64,000 nucleotides of DNA, taken from the IMG/VR virus record IMGVR_UViG_3300010430_000024, positions 1-64,000 of that record. One strand, written 5' to 3'. Of this stretch, positions 35,215-42,763 are shown piece by piece. The first letter of the stretch is position 1. The number at the start of each line of letters is the position of its first letter. The notes under the pieces were generated by a model. That model was given only the letters and a program-made list of their open reading frames with translations, was not told the origin of the DNA and made no database searches. The DNA is from a virus. The position numbers were made by a program, and so were the translations under genes.

Positions 35215-35824
35215 TCTTCACCTCTTTGTAGTTTCCTTCGATTGGTGTTGGTTCTGACATGACACCAATCACCGCTGTTCGTAATTTGTCCAGCTGGGCT
35301 GGTGAGGCATTCTTGAATGGATTCTGCTGGTTGCCCACCAACTTCAGCTTGTCATCGAAGATGCCGAAGTGTCTGCCCATGTTCTCCAGTGCCTTCGATT
35401 TGTCTGCCAGCACATACGTGTAGTGCTTGACCCAAATCTTCTGCGGCTTGCCGTCCTCAATGATTGTGATGTCGTGCAGGTTGTATGTGACCTTTTCCAC
35501 GATGGCTCGCTGATCGACTGTCAGCTCATCTGGTGATTTATAGACGAACTCTCCGGGGCAATATTCATCTTCCTTCAGGAAGTCCACCCGGTCGGTGAAT
35601 GCAATCTTCGAGAACTCGTTGATAACATCAGCGGCTGACTTCTCCACTCTCTCATTGACTCTTGCCCTGAGCCGTTTGATCTCAGCGACAATCTCAGGAT
35701 CATCCAGTAAACGATATGCACGCTGCGTAGCGTACTTCTCAGAAAACCCTGCCGCCTTCGCCGCCTGAGTCACGTTGGGGTCTTTCGCATAGAACTGGCA
35801 GAACAATAGTCGTCTTGGTGTCAT
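35207..35824 (-). CDS. Terminase small subunit
   Basis: A 205-residue protein. The N-terminal helix-turn-helix (AAKAAGFSEKYATQRAYRLL, residues 17-36) and FCQFYAKDPNVTQ are the DNA-recognition part of Terminase_2-type small subunits. The middle KSAADVINEFSKIAFTDRVD and KSKALENMGRHFGIFDDKL are conserved in the family. It recognises the packaging site and feeds DNA to TerL, which is about 15 kb away on the same strand. It is the first gene of the minus-strand block; the operator at 35861 lies upstream. Confidence 0.85.
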   Translation of the reverse strand: MTPRRLLFCQFYAKDPNVTQAAKAAGFSEKYATQRAYRLLDDPEIVAEIKRLRARVNERVEKSAADVINEFSKIAFTDRVDFLKEDEYCPGEFVYKSPDELTVDQRAIVEKVTYNLHDITIIEDGKPQKIWVKHYTYVLADKSKALENMGRHFGIFDDKLKLVGNQQNPFKNASPAQLDKLRTAVIGVMSEPTPIEGNYKEVKSG

Positions 35825-35860
35825 GCCTATAGTGTACCTAACCCATTGATAGAGATAAAG

Positions 35861-35877
35861 TTACCACTGAGTGTGAA
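35861..35877. promoter_or_regulatory. Operator-like site, TTACCACTGAGTGTGAA
   Basis: A 17-bp copy of the recurring operator-like motif, between the divergent TerS gene and the tRNA-Tyr promoter. It could control both directions. A near-identical sequence lies at 46727-46743 next to the repressor-like gene. Confidence 0.5.
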
Positions 35878-35895
35878 ATAAATAACAGAAAGGGG

Positions 35896-35923
35896 TTGAC
35901 ATTCCTGTGGAAGTGGTTACAAT
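35896..35923 (+). promoter_or_regulatory. Promoter for tRNA-Tyr and the early region
   Basis: TTGACA (35896-35901), 16-bp spacer, TACAAT (35918-35923), then the tRNA starts 10 bases after the -10 box. The spacer contains ATTCCTGTGGAAGTG, a motif also seen in the spacers at 38689, 47348 and 52470. This is a strong sigma70-type match by eye. Confidence 0.75.
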
Positions 35924-35932
35924 GCGCAGCAT

Positions 35933-36016
35933 GGAAGCGTTGAGCAACTGGTCGCTCAGCAGACTGTAAATCTGTGCCCTCTGGGATTGTAGGTTCGAAC
36001 CCTACCGCTTCCACCA
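35933..36016 (+). tRNA. tRNA-Tyr (GTA)
   Basis: Acceptor GGAAGCG/CGCTTCC, D stem GAGC/GCTC, anticodon stem GCAGA/TCTGT with loop CTGTAAA (anticodon GTA at 35966-35968), a long variable arm as in bacterial tRNA-Tyr, T arm GTAGG-TTCGAAC-CCTAC, discriminator A and encoded CCA. All parts are intact. A strong promoter lies directly upstream. Confidence 0.95.
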
Positions 36017-36031
36017 AACATAGAGACAGTT

Positions 36032-36206
36032 GGTCTCGCCGGGTGTACTCCTACCTACTCATAAAAGGAGCCGGGAAGTCTGGGTCAGCCAGAACGTACC
36101 TCCGCGATAGAGGCGAGACCGATTTTATTTTGGGGAGATGTTACTACGTTAGCATCCTCGCGATGGGCGCGGCTCTTGATGCCTCAGCCAAACGAACGTC
36201 TCCCCA
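36032..36206 (+). ncRNA. Structured RNA downstream of tRNA-Tyr, two elements
   Basis: Element 1 is closed by a perfect 9-bp stem, GGTCTCGCC (36032-36040) with GGCGAGACC (36112-36120), and contains hairpins such as TCTGG-GTCAG-CCAGA. Element 2 is closed by TGGGGAGA (36131-36138) with TCTCCCCA (36199-36206), with inner pairs CGTT/AACG, GCATC/GATGC and CGCG/CGCG, and is followed by CTTTTTAT, like a terminator end. A CCAGCG-TTG-CGCTGG hairpin follows at 36218-36232. It is probably co-transcribed with the tRNA. Not a known family to me; an independent RNA, leader or processed terminator are possible. Confidence 0.6.
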
Positions 36207-36252
36207 CTTTTTATATGCCAGCGTTGCGCTGGTTGCTTAACAGGAGAATGTC

Positions 36253-36852
36253 ATGTTGACAGAAGACGACAGGAATAACATAAGGGTTCGCTTTACGAAC
36301 CGATTCAGGGATAAATCCTTTGAGGGTGACCTTCAAGCGGATGTGAACGAAACAGCAGAACTCATTCAGCTGGATCGACGCATCAAGAACCTTGAGGCTG
36401 ACCTGTGGGATGCCCAGCAAGAGAAACACATCGTTAGGCGAGCACACTCTACCGTAATCAATGAAGAGCGTGTCCGAGTTGCCAAAGCTAATCTTGGTGT
36501 TCGCGTTTTCACTGAATCTTTGATTAACGAAGTTCATGCGCGTGCCCAGCAAGTGAAGAAGCTGCGCGGCGAGGACTTGGGCTGGAGAAGCAGGCACGGT
36601 GGTCAGTACCCCACCATTCGTCAGTTCGTAAAAAGCGGTACGTATGGTAACGGCTACCACAATGATCGTGACTTTCACCCCTTGTTTGTAGAGACCCAAT
36701 TGCTGGGCGCTGCCCTCGGAGTAATCAGCCAGAGCACCGCAAAGAAAGATGCCGATCTGTACGATAGGGTTTACACGCACTACACAAAGGTTCGTGCAGA
36801 ACACATCGACATTGGTCAGCCTGTAGACCGTAAGGAGAATGACAATGCCTAG
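36253..36852 (+). CDS. Hypothetical early protein
   Basis: A 199-residue protein with SD GGAG (AACAGGAGAATGTC then ATG). It is largely helical and charged (RRIKNLEADLWDAQQEK, then VHARAQQVKKLRGEDL). The centre includes RSRHGGQYPTIRQFVK and GYHNDRD. No motif I recognise. It opens the plus-strand early block after the tRNA and structured RNA. Confidence 0.6.
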   Translation: MLTEDDRNNIRVRFTNRFRDKSFEGDLQADVNETAELIQLDRRIKNLEADLWDAQQEKHIVRRAHSTVINEERVRVAKANLGVRVFTESLINEVHARAQQVKKLRGEDLGWRSRHGGQYPTIRQFVKSGTYGNGYHNDRDFHPLFVETQLLGAALGVISQSTAKKDADLYDRVYTHYTKVRAEHIDIGQPVDRKENDNA

Positions 36853-37489
36853 AGTAACGCACGTAAAAGCAGCACGAAAAGACAACCCTGTCGCGAAGAA
36901 GGGAGAATCATATTACTGGTGGAAGTTCAGGTACGGTGGCAAGCGCTACTCCCTGACTTACCCGAAGGCTTCACAGCTCACCCAGTCAGCCTACTTCGGC
37001 ACGGTGTATTCCATGCAGGAAGAGGTCGAGGCTTGGGAAGGCGAGGACGTGCTTTCGTTCGAGGGGCTGAAGGAAGACATCTTGGGTCAAGTTGAAGAGC
37101 TGCGTGAAGAGACGCAGAGCAGCTTGGACAATATGCCTGACCAGTTGCAGTACTCACCGACAGGCGAGCTGTTACAGGAGCGTGTAGACGCTCTTGATAG
37201 CGCTGAGTCTGACATAGAGTGCATTGATGAGCCTGATGACGCTGAAGAGTTCGACCGTGAAGAGTTCGACCGTGAAGAGTTCGATGGCAGCGATATCGAT
37301 GATGAAGATGATCGACTCGAAGCTGAAGAGGAACACGACGAAGAACAGGACGAGCTGGAGCGTCAGCACGATCAAGAACAGAGTGATCTTGAGGGTGAGC
37401 ACAACGACGAACAGGAGTCTATCTTTAGGGACTGGATAGAAAACGCTAAGTCTGAGCTGACTGATGCACTGGATGGAGCAATCGTATGA
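36845..37489 (+). CDS. Conserved phage early protein with acidic C-terminus
   Basis: About 214 residues; ATG at 36845 has SD GGAG seven bases upstream. The N-terminal block PRVTHVKAARKDNPVAKKGE, then YYWWKFRYGGKRYSLTYPK, is a widespread phage domain of unknown function, probably DNA-binding through its aromatic and basic surface. The C-terminal half is highly acidic with tandem DREEF repeats and a Glu/Gln/His-rich stretch, and looks disordered. Acidic tails can mimic DNA, but that is a guess. Confidence 0.65.
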   Translation: MPRVTHVKAARKDNPVAKKGESYYWWKFRYGGKRYSLTYPKASQLTQSAYFGTVYSMQEEVEAWEGEDVLSFEGLKEDILGQVEELREETQSSLDNMPDQLQYSPTGELLQERVDALDSAESDIECIDEPDDAEEFDREEFDREEFDGSDIDDEDDRLEAEEEHDEEQDELERQHDQEQSDLEGEHNDEQESIFRDWIENAKSELTDALDGAIV

Positions 37490-37632
37490 TGACACTTGAG
37501 AGCATGACAAACGAAGACCTGCGCTGGTTCATTATGCGAGCTAAGCAGAACGTAAAGACCAACCCAAAGAATGGGTGGGAGCGCAGGTTGCGTGAATTGC
37601 GTCAGGAGCAGAAACGAAGAGTGATTTCGTAG
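37486..37632 (+). CDS. Small basic helical protein
   Basis: A 48-residue gene (MMTLESMTNEDLRWFIMRAK, ending RRLRELRQEQKRRVIS) with SD GGAG seven bases before the ATG, overlapping the previous stop. It is strongly basic and helical. Not recognised. Confidence 0.5.
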   Translation: MMTLESMTNEDLRWFIMRAKQNVKTNPKNGWERRLRELRQEQKRRVIS

Positions 37633-37639
37633 CGACTCC

Positions 37640-37682
37640 ACTGGAGGTGGGGCTTGACACCACCTCCAGAGTCAGGTATACT
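37640..37682 (+). promoter_or_regulatory. Promoter with overlapping inverted repeat
   Basis: TTGACA (37654-37659), 17-bp spacer and TATACT (37677-37682) form a near-consensus promoter. A perfect 10-bp inverted repeat, CTGGAGGTGG (37640-37649) and CCACCTCCAG (37660-37669), spans the -35 box with a 10-base loop. It may be an operator or a hairpin ending upstream transcription. The following gene starts at 37706. Confidence 0.75.
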
Positions 37683-37705
37683 GTCTGTTGTAAATGGAGA
37701 AAGCT

Positions 37706-37981
37706 ATGTACCAACTGATGGATTACTTTTCAGACCACGGTCACAAGACCGTGTTGGTCGGCCCAAAGGGCAGGAAGCTGATGCCCATCCTTGTGATGGA
37801 GTCCAGCGGCCTGACAGTAAAGAAGGTTCCTCTCACTGAAGAGCGCTTCCTTACTGAGATACCTCTGCCCCCAAGGTCAAGAGGAATTAGCACCGTCGCC
37901 AAAAGATTCAAGGCGTTCGGTAACAGAAATGGAATGACTAAAGCAGCCAAGTCTTTCCTGAAAAACGTATCGGCTGCATAA
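37706..37981 (+). CDS. Hypothetical early protein
   Basis: About 91 residues from the ATG at 37706 (SD GGAG six bases upstream). MYQLMDYFSDHGHKTVLVGPK reads like a small beta-alpha fold. The C-terminus is basic with KRFKAFGNRNGMTKAAKSFL. First gene behind a strong promoter. Unrecognised. Confidence 0.55.
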   Translation: MYQLMDYFSDHGHKTVLVGPKGRKLMPILVMESSGLTVKKVPLTEERFLTEIPLPPRSRGISTVAKRFKAFGNRNGMTKAAKSFLKNVSAA

Positions 37982-37994
37982 CTGGAGAAACACA

Positions 37995-38216
37995 ATGTCA
38001 CTTATTACTTTAACGGCAATAGCAAAAGTCCTGAAAGAATCAGGCGTAACTGCTGACGACATCCTTGGTGAGGCTGGTTTGTCTCGCGAAGAAGCTGTCG
38101 CAGCTCTGTCCGAAGAGCTTGGCATCAAGGCACCTGAAGGTGCTGTCGAGGTCACTGACGCTGAGGTCAGAACAGTTCGTGAAGCTCTCGCCATTCAGAC
38201 GCGAATCTTCTCCTAA
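37995..38216 (+). CDS. Small protein, unknown
   Basis: A 73-residue protein (MSLITLTAIAKVLKESGVTA, then LSREEAVAALSEELGIKAPE), with an alternating helix pattern like a small helix-turn-helix or UBA-type fold. SD GGAG lies before the ATG. It is followed by a terminator hairpin. Function unknown. Confidence 0.55.
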   Translation: MSLITLTAIAKVLKESGVTADDILGEAGLSREEAVAALSEELGIKAPEGAVEVTDAEVRTVREALAIQTRIFS

Positions 38217-38222
38217 CTTGAT

Positions 38223-38240
38223 GGGGAGGTTCGCCTCCCC
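38223..38240 (+). terminator. Terminator hairpin with UUCG loop
   Basis: GGGGAGG-TTCG-CCTCCCC (38223-38240) is a perfect 7-bp stem with a stable UUCG loop, followed by ACTCTTT. The same hairpin recurs at 39907-39924, so it is a reused terminator. Confidence 0.65.
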
Positions 38241-38259
38241 ACTCTTTAAAGGGTGAGAC

Positions 38260-38460
38260 ATGAGTGATCCAACACTTGAAGACACATGGACAGTTTTCTG
38301 TCCACATTGCGGCGCTGATCCTATGGAGGTTTGCAAACCTATGGGGCATGGCTCAGATATGTCATCCCATTCTCTGCGGTGGAAGGCGCTGAAAAGGCAA
38401 CGCATAGCCGCTGCTGATAAGGAGGTGAGTGATGCAGGAGACGATTATGAACGACTGTAA
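38260..38460 (+). CDS. Small zinc-binding phage protein
   Basis: A 66-residue protein with CPHCGADPMEVCKPMGHGSD, then SSHSLRWKAL. The spacing C-x2-C-x7-C...H is that of a common phage zinc-finger domain. Its stop lies inside the following HTH gene. Likely a small DNA- or RNA-binding regulator. Confidence 0.6.
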   Translation: MSDPTLEDTWTVFCPHCGADPMEVCKPMGHGSDMSSHSLRWKALKRQRIAAADKEVSDAGDDYERL

Positions 38461-38686
38461 ATGGTATGGAATGCACCAACGCGATAACCGCATCTGGCTG
38501 AAGCGCTTCATGAAGCACTTCGGATTGACCAGACCGCACATCGCCGCATTCGTAGAGGTAAACATCAGCACCGTAGATCGATGGCTGACACCAGAGGACG
38601 CAAAGAGCCACAGAGCCATGCCCAACATGGCACGAAAGCTGCTGTTCTCTTTGGTCGAAACTGGAGACATCAAAGAAAAGACTTGA
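38432..38686 (+). CDS. Helix-turn-helix regulator
   Basis: About 84 residues; ATG at 38432 with GGAGG six bases upstream (a GTG at 38429 is also in frame). The HTH-like part is FMKHFGLTRPHIAAFVEVNI, then STVDRWLTPEDAKSHRAM. It is a candidate early regulator. Its last bases reach the promoter of the next gene. Confidence 0.6.
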   Translation: MQETIMNDCKWYGMHQRDNRIWLKRFMKHFGLTRPHIAAFVEVNISTVDRWLTPEDAKSHRAMPNMARKLLFSLVETGDIKEKT

Positions 38687-38710
38687 CTTCCAATGGAAGT
38701 TACCTATAAT
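38683..38710 (+). promoter_or_regulatory. Promoter for the DUF932 gene
   Basis: TTGACT (38683-38688), 16-bp spacer, TATAAT (38705-38710). The spacer holds CTTCCAATGGAAGTT, a palindromic motif shared with other phage promoters here. It lies at the end of the HTH gene. Confidence 0.75.
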
Positions 38711-38754
38711 ACGCACATCAAGTCCGGTTGTCGGGCTTGCAATTGGAGAAAATT

Positions 38755-39900
38755 ATGAAACGTGGAATGTCACTTGAGAACCTTCTTACCACAGTAGTCG
38801 AGCAAAACAAGGTTAAGCGTGATTTCGTAGCTAACACCGGAGAGTCTATCTCCATGGTCGCCGCTACCGACATGCCTAACAAGGTTGCCTTGGTACTACT
38901 CAAGGAAGGTGCCTCTGAGCTGGAACGATTCTCGATCTCTGAGAATTGCCACCGTCAAATCGCAGGTCGTCTTCGGATTCCTCTGAAGCACTACTTTCGT
39001 ATGCTGGAAGATTACCGTGACCTGATCATCAATGAGGTCAATGCAATCTTCAAGCAGGAACCCCAGACACGCTTGCTGCGTACACTGGATGGAAAGGCTC
39101 GTGCCTTCTTGTCCGATAAGTACAAGGTTCTGGACAACGATCAGGTTCTGGAGCAGGTCTTGCCTCCCATAGTAAAAGGCGATATCCCTTCTCAGTTGCT
39201 GTCAGCTAACATCACAGAGAACAACATGTACATGAAAGTACTGTTCACTGATGACTCGCTGGCGCAGGACATCGGAGAGCTGGCTCGACCCTCTAACCAC
39301 ATTGGTGGTCAGGACAACGGTCAGACTCGCGACATCGTTCGCCCCGGTGCCATCATCAAGAACTCTGAGACTGGTATGGGTTCAATGGTCACTGAAGGGT
39401 TCTTCTACCGGGACTACTGCCTTAATGGTTGCGTCTACGGTGTGTCGAACATCTTCTCGACTAAGCGCATCCACCTTGGTGGAAAGCTGGTTGCTAATGG
39501 CGACTTCGAGGTCTTCTCGGACGAGACAAAACGCAAGCAGAATGAGCTGGTCATCGCTGAAGTTACTGACACGATGAAAGCCCTGACCAACCCAGAGAAC
39601 GTCCAGAAGATGGGCGATGCTTTGAGAGCTACCAAGGAAGGTACGCAGGTCGAAAATGCTTTCGCAGCTGTTGACCAGTTGGCGAAGGAAGTAGACATCC
39701 GTGACGGTGAGAAGGAGAGCGTGATCTCGAACTTCTTGCAGGATGGCGACTTCAGTCGATGGGGTATGTTGAACGCAGTCACCAAGATCGCTAACACCGA
39801 TGCTGTTGACTACGAGCGAGCTTGCGAGCTGGAGAACATCGGCTCACAACTGATCGACATGCAGATGTCTCAGTGGAACCGCATCGCGGTAGCCGCGTAA
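38755..39900 (+). CDS. DUF932 phage/plasmid-like protein
   Basis: About 381 residues from the ATG at 38755 (SD GGAG, six bases). The DUF932 pattern is visible: KALSD-type block here as FLSDKYKVLDNDQVLEQVLP, then YRDYCLNGCVYGV and the C-terminal RWGMLNAVTKIANTD. The family is common on phages and plasmids, function uncertain, often linked to DNA metabolism or host takeover. A strong promoter and terminator flank it. Confidence 0.75.
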   Translation: MKRGMSLENLLTTVVEQNKVKRDFVANTGESISMVAATDMPNKVALVLLKEGASELERFSISENCHRQIAGRLRIPLKHYFRMLEDYRDLIINEVNAIFKQEPQTRLLRTLDGKARAFLSDKYKVLDNDQVLEQVLPPIVKGDIPSQLLSANITENNMYMKVLFTDDSLAQDIGELARPSNHIGGQDNGQTRDIVRPGAIIKNSETGMGSMVTEGFFYRDYCLNGCVYGVSNIFSTKRIHLGGKLVANGDFEVFSDETKRKQNELVIAEVTDTMKALTNPENVQKMGDALRATKEGTQVENAFAAVDQLAKEVDIRDGEKESVISNFLQDGDFSRWGMLNAVTKIANTDAVDYERACELENIGSQLIDMQMSQWNRIAVAA

Positions 39901-39906
39901 CTGGGT

Positions 39907-39924
39907 GGGGAGGTTCGCCTCCCC
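39907..39924 (+). terminator. Terminator hairpin with UUCG loop
   Basis: GGGGAGG-TTCG-CCTCCCC followed by TTTCCCTTT; same stem and loop as at 38223. It ends the DUF932 transcript, partly, and lies only 20 bases before the next gene. Confidence 0.7.
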
Positions 39925-39943
39925 TTTCCCTTTGGAGACGATC

Positions 39944-40960
39944 ATGAAGAAGCACCCCAAACCCGGATACCTCGGACCAGCGTTCCATCGCTATCTCGAA
40001 TACCTTGAGACGGTGGAGCACGCTGTCGTCACAGGCAAGCAGCCTAAGAAGTTTCGCAACACCACCATCACAGTGAACAACCGTCTCTGGGATTGCGGTG
40101 ATGAGGAACAGTTCGGTGAGATGATCAAGGATGCCTTTCCGGTTGATGCTGTGCTCGCTGGTGTCGTCAGGTCATCAGTCAAGTACAAGCTCACCGTTGA
40201 TACGTTCGTCCAGCTGGGCGACACATACGGGCACGAGCTTCTCAATATCTCACGCACCACACCCGTTCACCTGCCACACGAGTGGTGCACTATTATTGTT
40301 GAGGGGTTCGGCAACGACGACATCATTCTGGTTGCTCAGCGACAGACAGCAGACAACCACAAGTCTTACCCGGAGCTGGAGCTTGAGCCTGATGAACCAT
40401 TCATCTGTCTCAACATCGGAGCATATCGCTCTCGTGGCGTTGAGCTGGAGGACGGCACCACGTCACAGAACAACAAGCTAAGCTACTTCCCGGTGGAGAT
40501 ACACATGCGTGAAGGTGTTGTCGAGAAAGGCAACAAGGTTCTATACGCCATGGCAGGCAAGGCTGAACCCACCAAGCAAGGTCAGAAGATCATGGACCTC
40601 CTGTACAGGACGTTCCTGATCTGGCATCACCAGTTTCACCTTCAATCTTTACTGCGCAGTAAGAGCATCCCCGGAGCAAAGGCTTCACCCGGAAGGATGT
40701 TCCGCAGGACACAGCTGCGCAAACGAATCGATCACCCTCAGTTTGAACACACGATCATACAAGTGGAGATGGACTCACCTGAGCCATCACAGACTGGGCG
40801 CTCGATGTTCCAGCCGCACAAGCGGCTACACCAAGTCCGAGGCTTCTGGAGGCACTACAAGAAGACAGGGCGTAAAGTATGGGTCAAGCCTCACTGGCGC
40901 GGAGATGAAAAGCTCGGTGTCGTGAAGCGAGACTTTGAAATGATAATGCACGACCACTAG
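39944..40960 (+). CDS. Hypothetical protein, possible AcrVA2-like C-terminal domain
   Basis: About 338 residues from the ATG at 39944 (SD GGAG). The N-terminal part is mixed; the C-terminus ends with RLHQVRGFWRHYKKTGRKVW, then VKPHWRGDEKLGVVKRDFEM, a block seen in many phage proteins and resembling the core of AcrVA2-type anti-CRISPR proteins. I see that similarity only by memory and pattern. Function otherwise unknown. Confidence 0.55.
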   Translation: MKKHPKPGYLGPAFHRYLEYLETVEHAVVTGKQPKKFRNTTITVNNRLWDCGDEEQFGEMIKDAFPVDAVLAGVVRSSVKYKLTVDTFVQLGDTYGHELLNISRTTPVHLPHEWCTIIVEGFGNDDIILVAQRQTADNHKSYPELELEPDEPFICLNIGAYRSRGVELEDGTTSQNNKLSYFPVEIHMREGVVEKGNKVLYAMAGKAEPTKQGQKIMDLLYRTFLIWHHQFHLQSLLRSKSIPGAKASPGRMFRRTQLRKRIDHPQFEHTIIQVEMDSPEPSQTGRSMFQPHKRLHQVRGFWRHYKKTGRKVWVKPHWRGDEKLGVVKRDFEMIMHDH

Positions 40961-40969
40961 GAGAAAACT

Positions 40970-41512
40970 ATGTCGTTATCACAAAAGCAGTATGCAACAA
41001 ACCTGCTGGACCGACTCATCAGTCTTGATGATCAGGTCACTGGAGCGTTCTATGAGATGGGTCAGATTCTGTCTGCCATCGAACACGGAAAGCTCTGGGA
41101 GATGCTTGGCTATGAGTCGTTCGCTCATCTCGTTGAAGAAGAGATGTCGTTCACCTCTGGCACCGCTGGTAAGTACTACCACACCTACCGTCACTTCAAG
41201 CGTCTGGGCTACAACAAGACAGAAGCTCTGGAGTTGATTCGCAGCTTCAGCTTCACCCGCGTAGCGGAGTGGGCTGCTAAAGCGAAGGTCAAGGTCAGCA
41301 AGCGAGCGGTCGGTAATGCGATCAAGAAGATTCTGGAGAACAAACACCAGATCAACTTCACCGTCAACAAGGACCAGTACGAGATGGTCAATCGAGTGCT
41401 ACGCGCCCATGGTGCAGAGCAAAGCGACAGTGGTCGCTGGCTGTACAGCACGGATGCCTTCGTTGATGCAATGAAGGTTGCTGATCGACCGAAGCTCAAA
41501 GCAGTGAGCTAA
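40970..41512 (+). CDS. Hypothetical protein with KilA/ParB-like helical domain
   Basis: A 180-residue helical protein. LSAIEHGKLWEMLGYESFAH, then EEEMSFTSGTAGKYYHTYRH resembles a domain that accompanies DNA-partitioning or phage regulatory proteins. The C-terminus is small and beta-rich. Followed by a strong bidirectional terminator. Not further assignable. Confidence 0.55.
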   Translation: MSLSQKQYATNLLDRLISLDDQVTGAFYEMGQILSAIEHGKLWEMLGYESFAHLVEEEMSFTSGTAGKYYHTYRHFKRLGYNKTEALELIRSFSFTRVAEWAAKAKVKVSKRAVGNAIKKILENKHQINFTVNKDQYEMVNRVLRAHGAEQSDSGRWLYSTDAFVDAMKVADRPKLKAVS

Positions 41513-41519
41513 TAAAAAA

Positions 41520-41543
41520 GGGACCACCAGAATAGGTGGTCCC
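41520..41543. terminator. Bidirectional terminator between converging gene blocks
   Basis: GGGACCACC (41520-41528), loop AGAATA, GGTGGTCCC (41535-41543), followed by TTTCC on plus and preceded by AAAAAA on plus (T-run on minus). It separates the plus-strand early block from the minus-strand replication block. Confidence 0.85.
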
Positions 41544-41596
41544 TTTCCATTGCACTTTGGAGAATAACAATGTGCCCCATTAGGAAGGCACAACCA

Positions 41597-41956
41597 CTAT
41601 CTCACAATCTCAATCTCAATTCCATTCTCAGCCTCAACCATGGCGATCTTCAAGGTGCCCAGTGGCGTGTCAAAGCCCTTCACATCTTCGTAGCGCATCC
41701 TTCGCTCTTCGTTGTCCCAGTACTTGAAGTCCACCACGTAGTAACGCTGCCGCTTGTTCCTGCCCATCACTGGCTTGCCACCACAGGCGAGGTTCATCTT
41801 TACCTGACACTGTAGCTCGCGAATCACTCCAGCCTTCTCCATGAGAGCCAGTTCCTGATAGCGCTCGAACTCCCTGATGGAGTCGAACGTCATGCCACCC
41901 CATTCGACCTTTTTGTTTCGGTACTTGGCTGGCTTTTTCGGTTTGTCTCTTCCCAC
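41597..41956 (-). CDS. DUF1064 phage nuclease
   Basis: About 119 residues from a GTG at 41956 (AGAGG seven bases upstream). The DUF1064 block is clear: KKPAKYRNKKVEWGGMTFDS, IREFERYQELALMEKAGVI, and the C-terminal YVVDFKYWDNEE with VKGFDT. Members are small PD-(D/E)XK-fold nucleases in phage replication or recombination regions. It overlaps the upstream gene by 67 bases. Confidence 0.65.
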   Translation of the reverse strand: MGRDKPKKPAKYRNKKVEWGGMTFDSIREFERYQELALMEKAGVIRELQCQVKMNLACGGKPVMGRNKRQRYYVVDFKYWDNEERRMRYEDVKGFDTPLGTLKIAMVEAENGIEIEIVR

Positions 41957-42255
41957 CGTACTGCCTCTGCGAAGATGTTGTATGGAAGCTGGTCGTTTAC
42001 CCATATCAGATGATCCCATTGTCTGCCGAATTGTGATTCCCATGTCTCTACTCCCATGCCTGAGTCGATGCCCATGTCGCCTATGTGATAGTCGTCCTTC
42101 AGTGGTATCTGAAGGAACGGGTTTTGTTTCTGTGCGACACCAACGTGCCAACCCATCTCCTTCATGGACCCACCATGACAGTGATGCAAAGTTATGAATG
42201 GACTACGTGAGACCGCACAACGCAGCTCACGCAGGCTCTTCTCGTGTTTGCTCAC
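41890..42255 (-). CDS. Phage HNH-like / DUF968-type protein
   Basis: About 121 residues; start uncertain, GTG at 42255 chosen (TTG at 42282 possible). The core is ITLHHCHGGSMKEMGWHVGV, then LQIPLKDDYHIGDMGIDSGM, a pattern (His-Cys-His ... Tyr-His-x-Gly-x-x-Gly-Ile-Asp) known from phage HNH-type or Ref-like nucleases. It sits between two nuclease-like genes. Activity not proven. Confidence 0.6.
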   Translation of the reverse strand: MSKHEKSLRELRCAVSRSPFITLHHCHGGSMKEMGWHVGVAQKQNPFLQIPLKDDYHIGDMGIDSGMGVETWESQFGRQWDHLIWVNDQLPYNIFAEAVRWEETNRKSQPSTETKRSNGVA

Positions 42256-42763
42256 CGCTATCTGTTGGTGGAGTGTTGTCAAACAGCACCTGTATAGGTT
42301 TTAGACTTTCAACTGGAAGGCTCAACCTTGGTCCATACCCAAAGTCACGTGTCTCGCTTTTTTTCGCGAACTCTTTTCGATGGATGCACCCAAGTATCTT
42401 TACCTTTGTTGGCGATAGTGCCTGACAACAAATGCCAACCGGAGCAGTGAAGCACTCCATGTTGTCCATCAGGTAGTGCGGGTTTGGTCCGGTGAACGCT
42501 ATCGTCTTTACATGGCAAGGCCACCCATTGATAACAATGTCTATACCATCGTCTCCACCGACATGGACATCCATATTTAGCGGCACATCGTACTCCTTGT
42601 GCAGCGCGAACTCACCCATGCTACCGAGATACTGTAGCTCAAACTCACCACGATCTTTTGCGTATTTTTTACTCTTCACCCGCAGCGCTCGCTTCACACA
42701 CCTCTGCCGCTCTGAGAACAGCGCTATGAACTGAAGATCAAACGCCGTCAGGTCAACTATCAA
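42227..42763 (-). CDS. PD-(D/E)XK-like nuclease candidate
   Basis: A 178-residue protein. YLGSMGEFALHKEYDVPL, then VGGDDGIDIVINGWPCHVKT matches the E...GxD...xVK arrangement of restriction-type endonucleases. Its last part is Ser/Glu-rich. Neighbours include primase and helicase genes, so a role in DNA processing is likely. Not a named family to me. Confidence 0.6.
   Translation of the reverse strand: MIVDLTAFDLQFIALFSERQRCVKRALRVKSKKYAKDRGEFELQYLGSMGEFALHKEYDVPLNMDVHVGGDDGIDIVINGWPCHVKTIAFTGPNPHYLMDNMECFTAPVGICCQALSPTKVKILGCIHRKEFAKKSETRDFGYGPRLSLPVESLKPIQVLFDNTPPTDSGEQTREEPA

Noticed and set aside
36032-36120. Cobalamin or molybdenum-cofactor riboswitch
   Set aside because: The GGGAAG-like segment is there, but conserved core boxes of those riboswitches are not.
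37172-37510. Hydrophobic minus-strand ORF of 112 residues
   Set aside because: It is the reverse of the acidic C-terminus of the plus-strand early gene, where GAA/GAC codons read back as Phe/Val/Leu.
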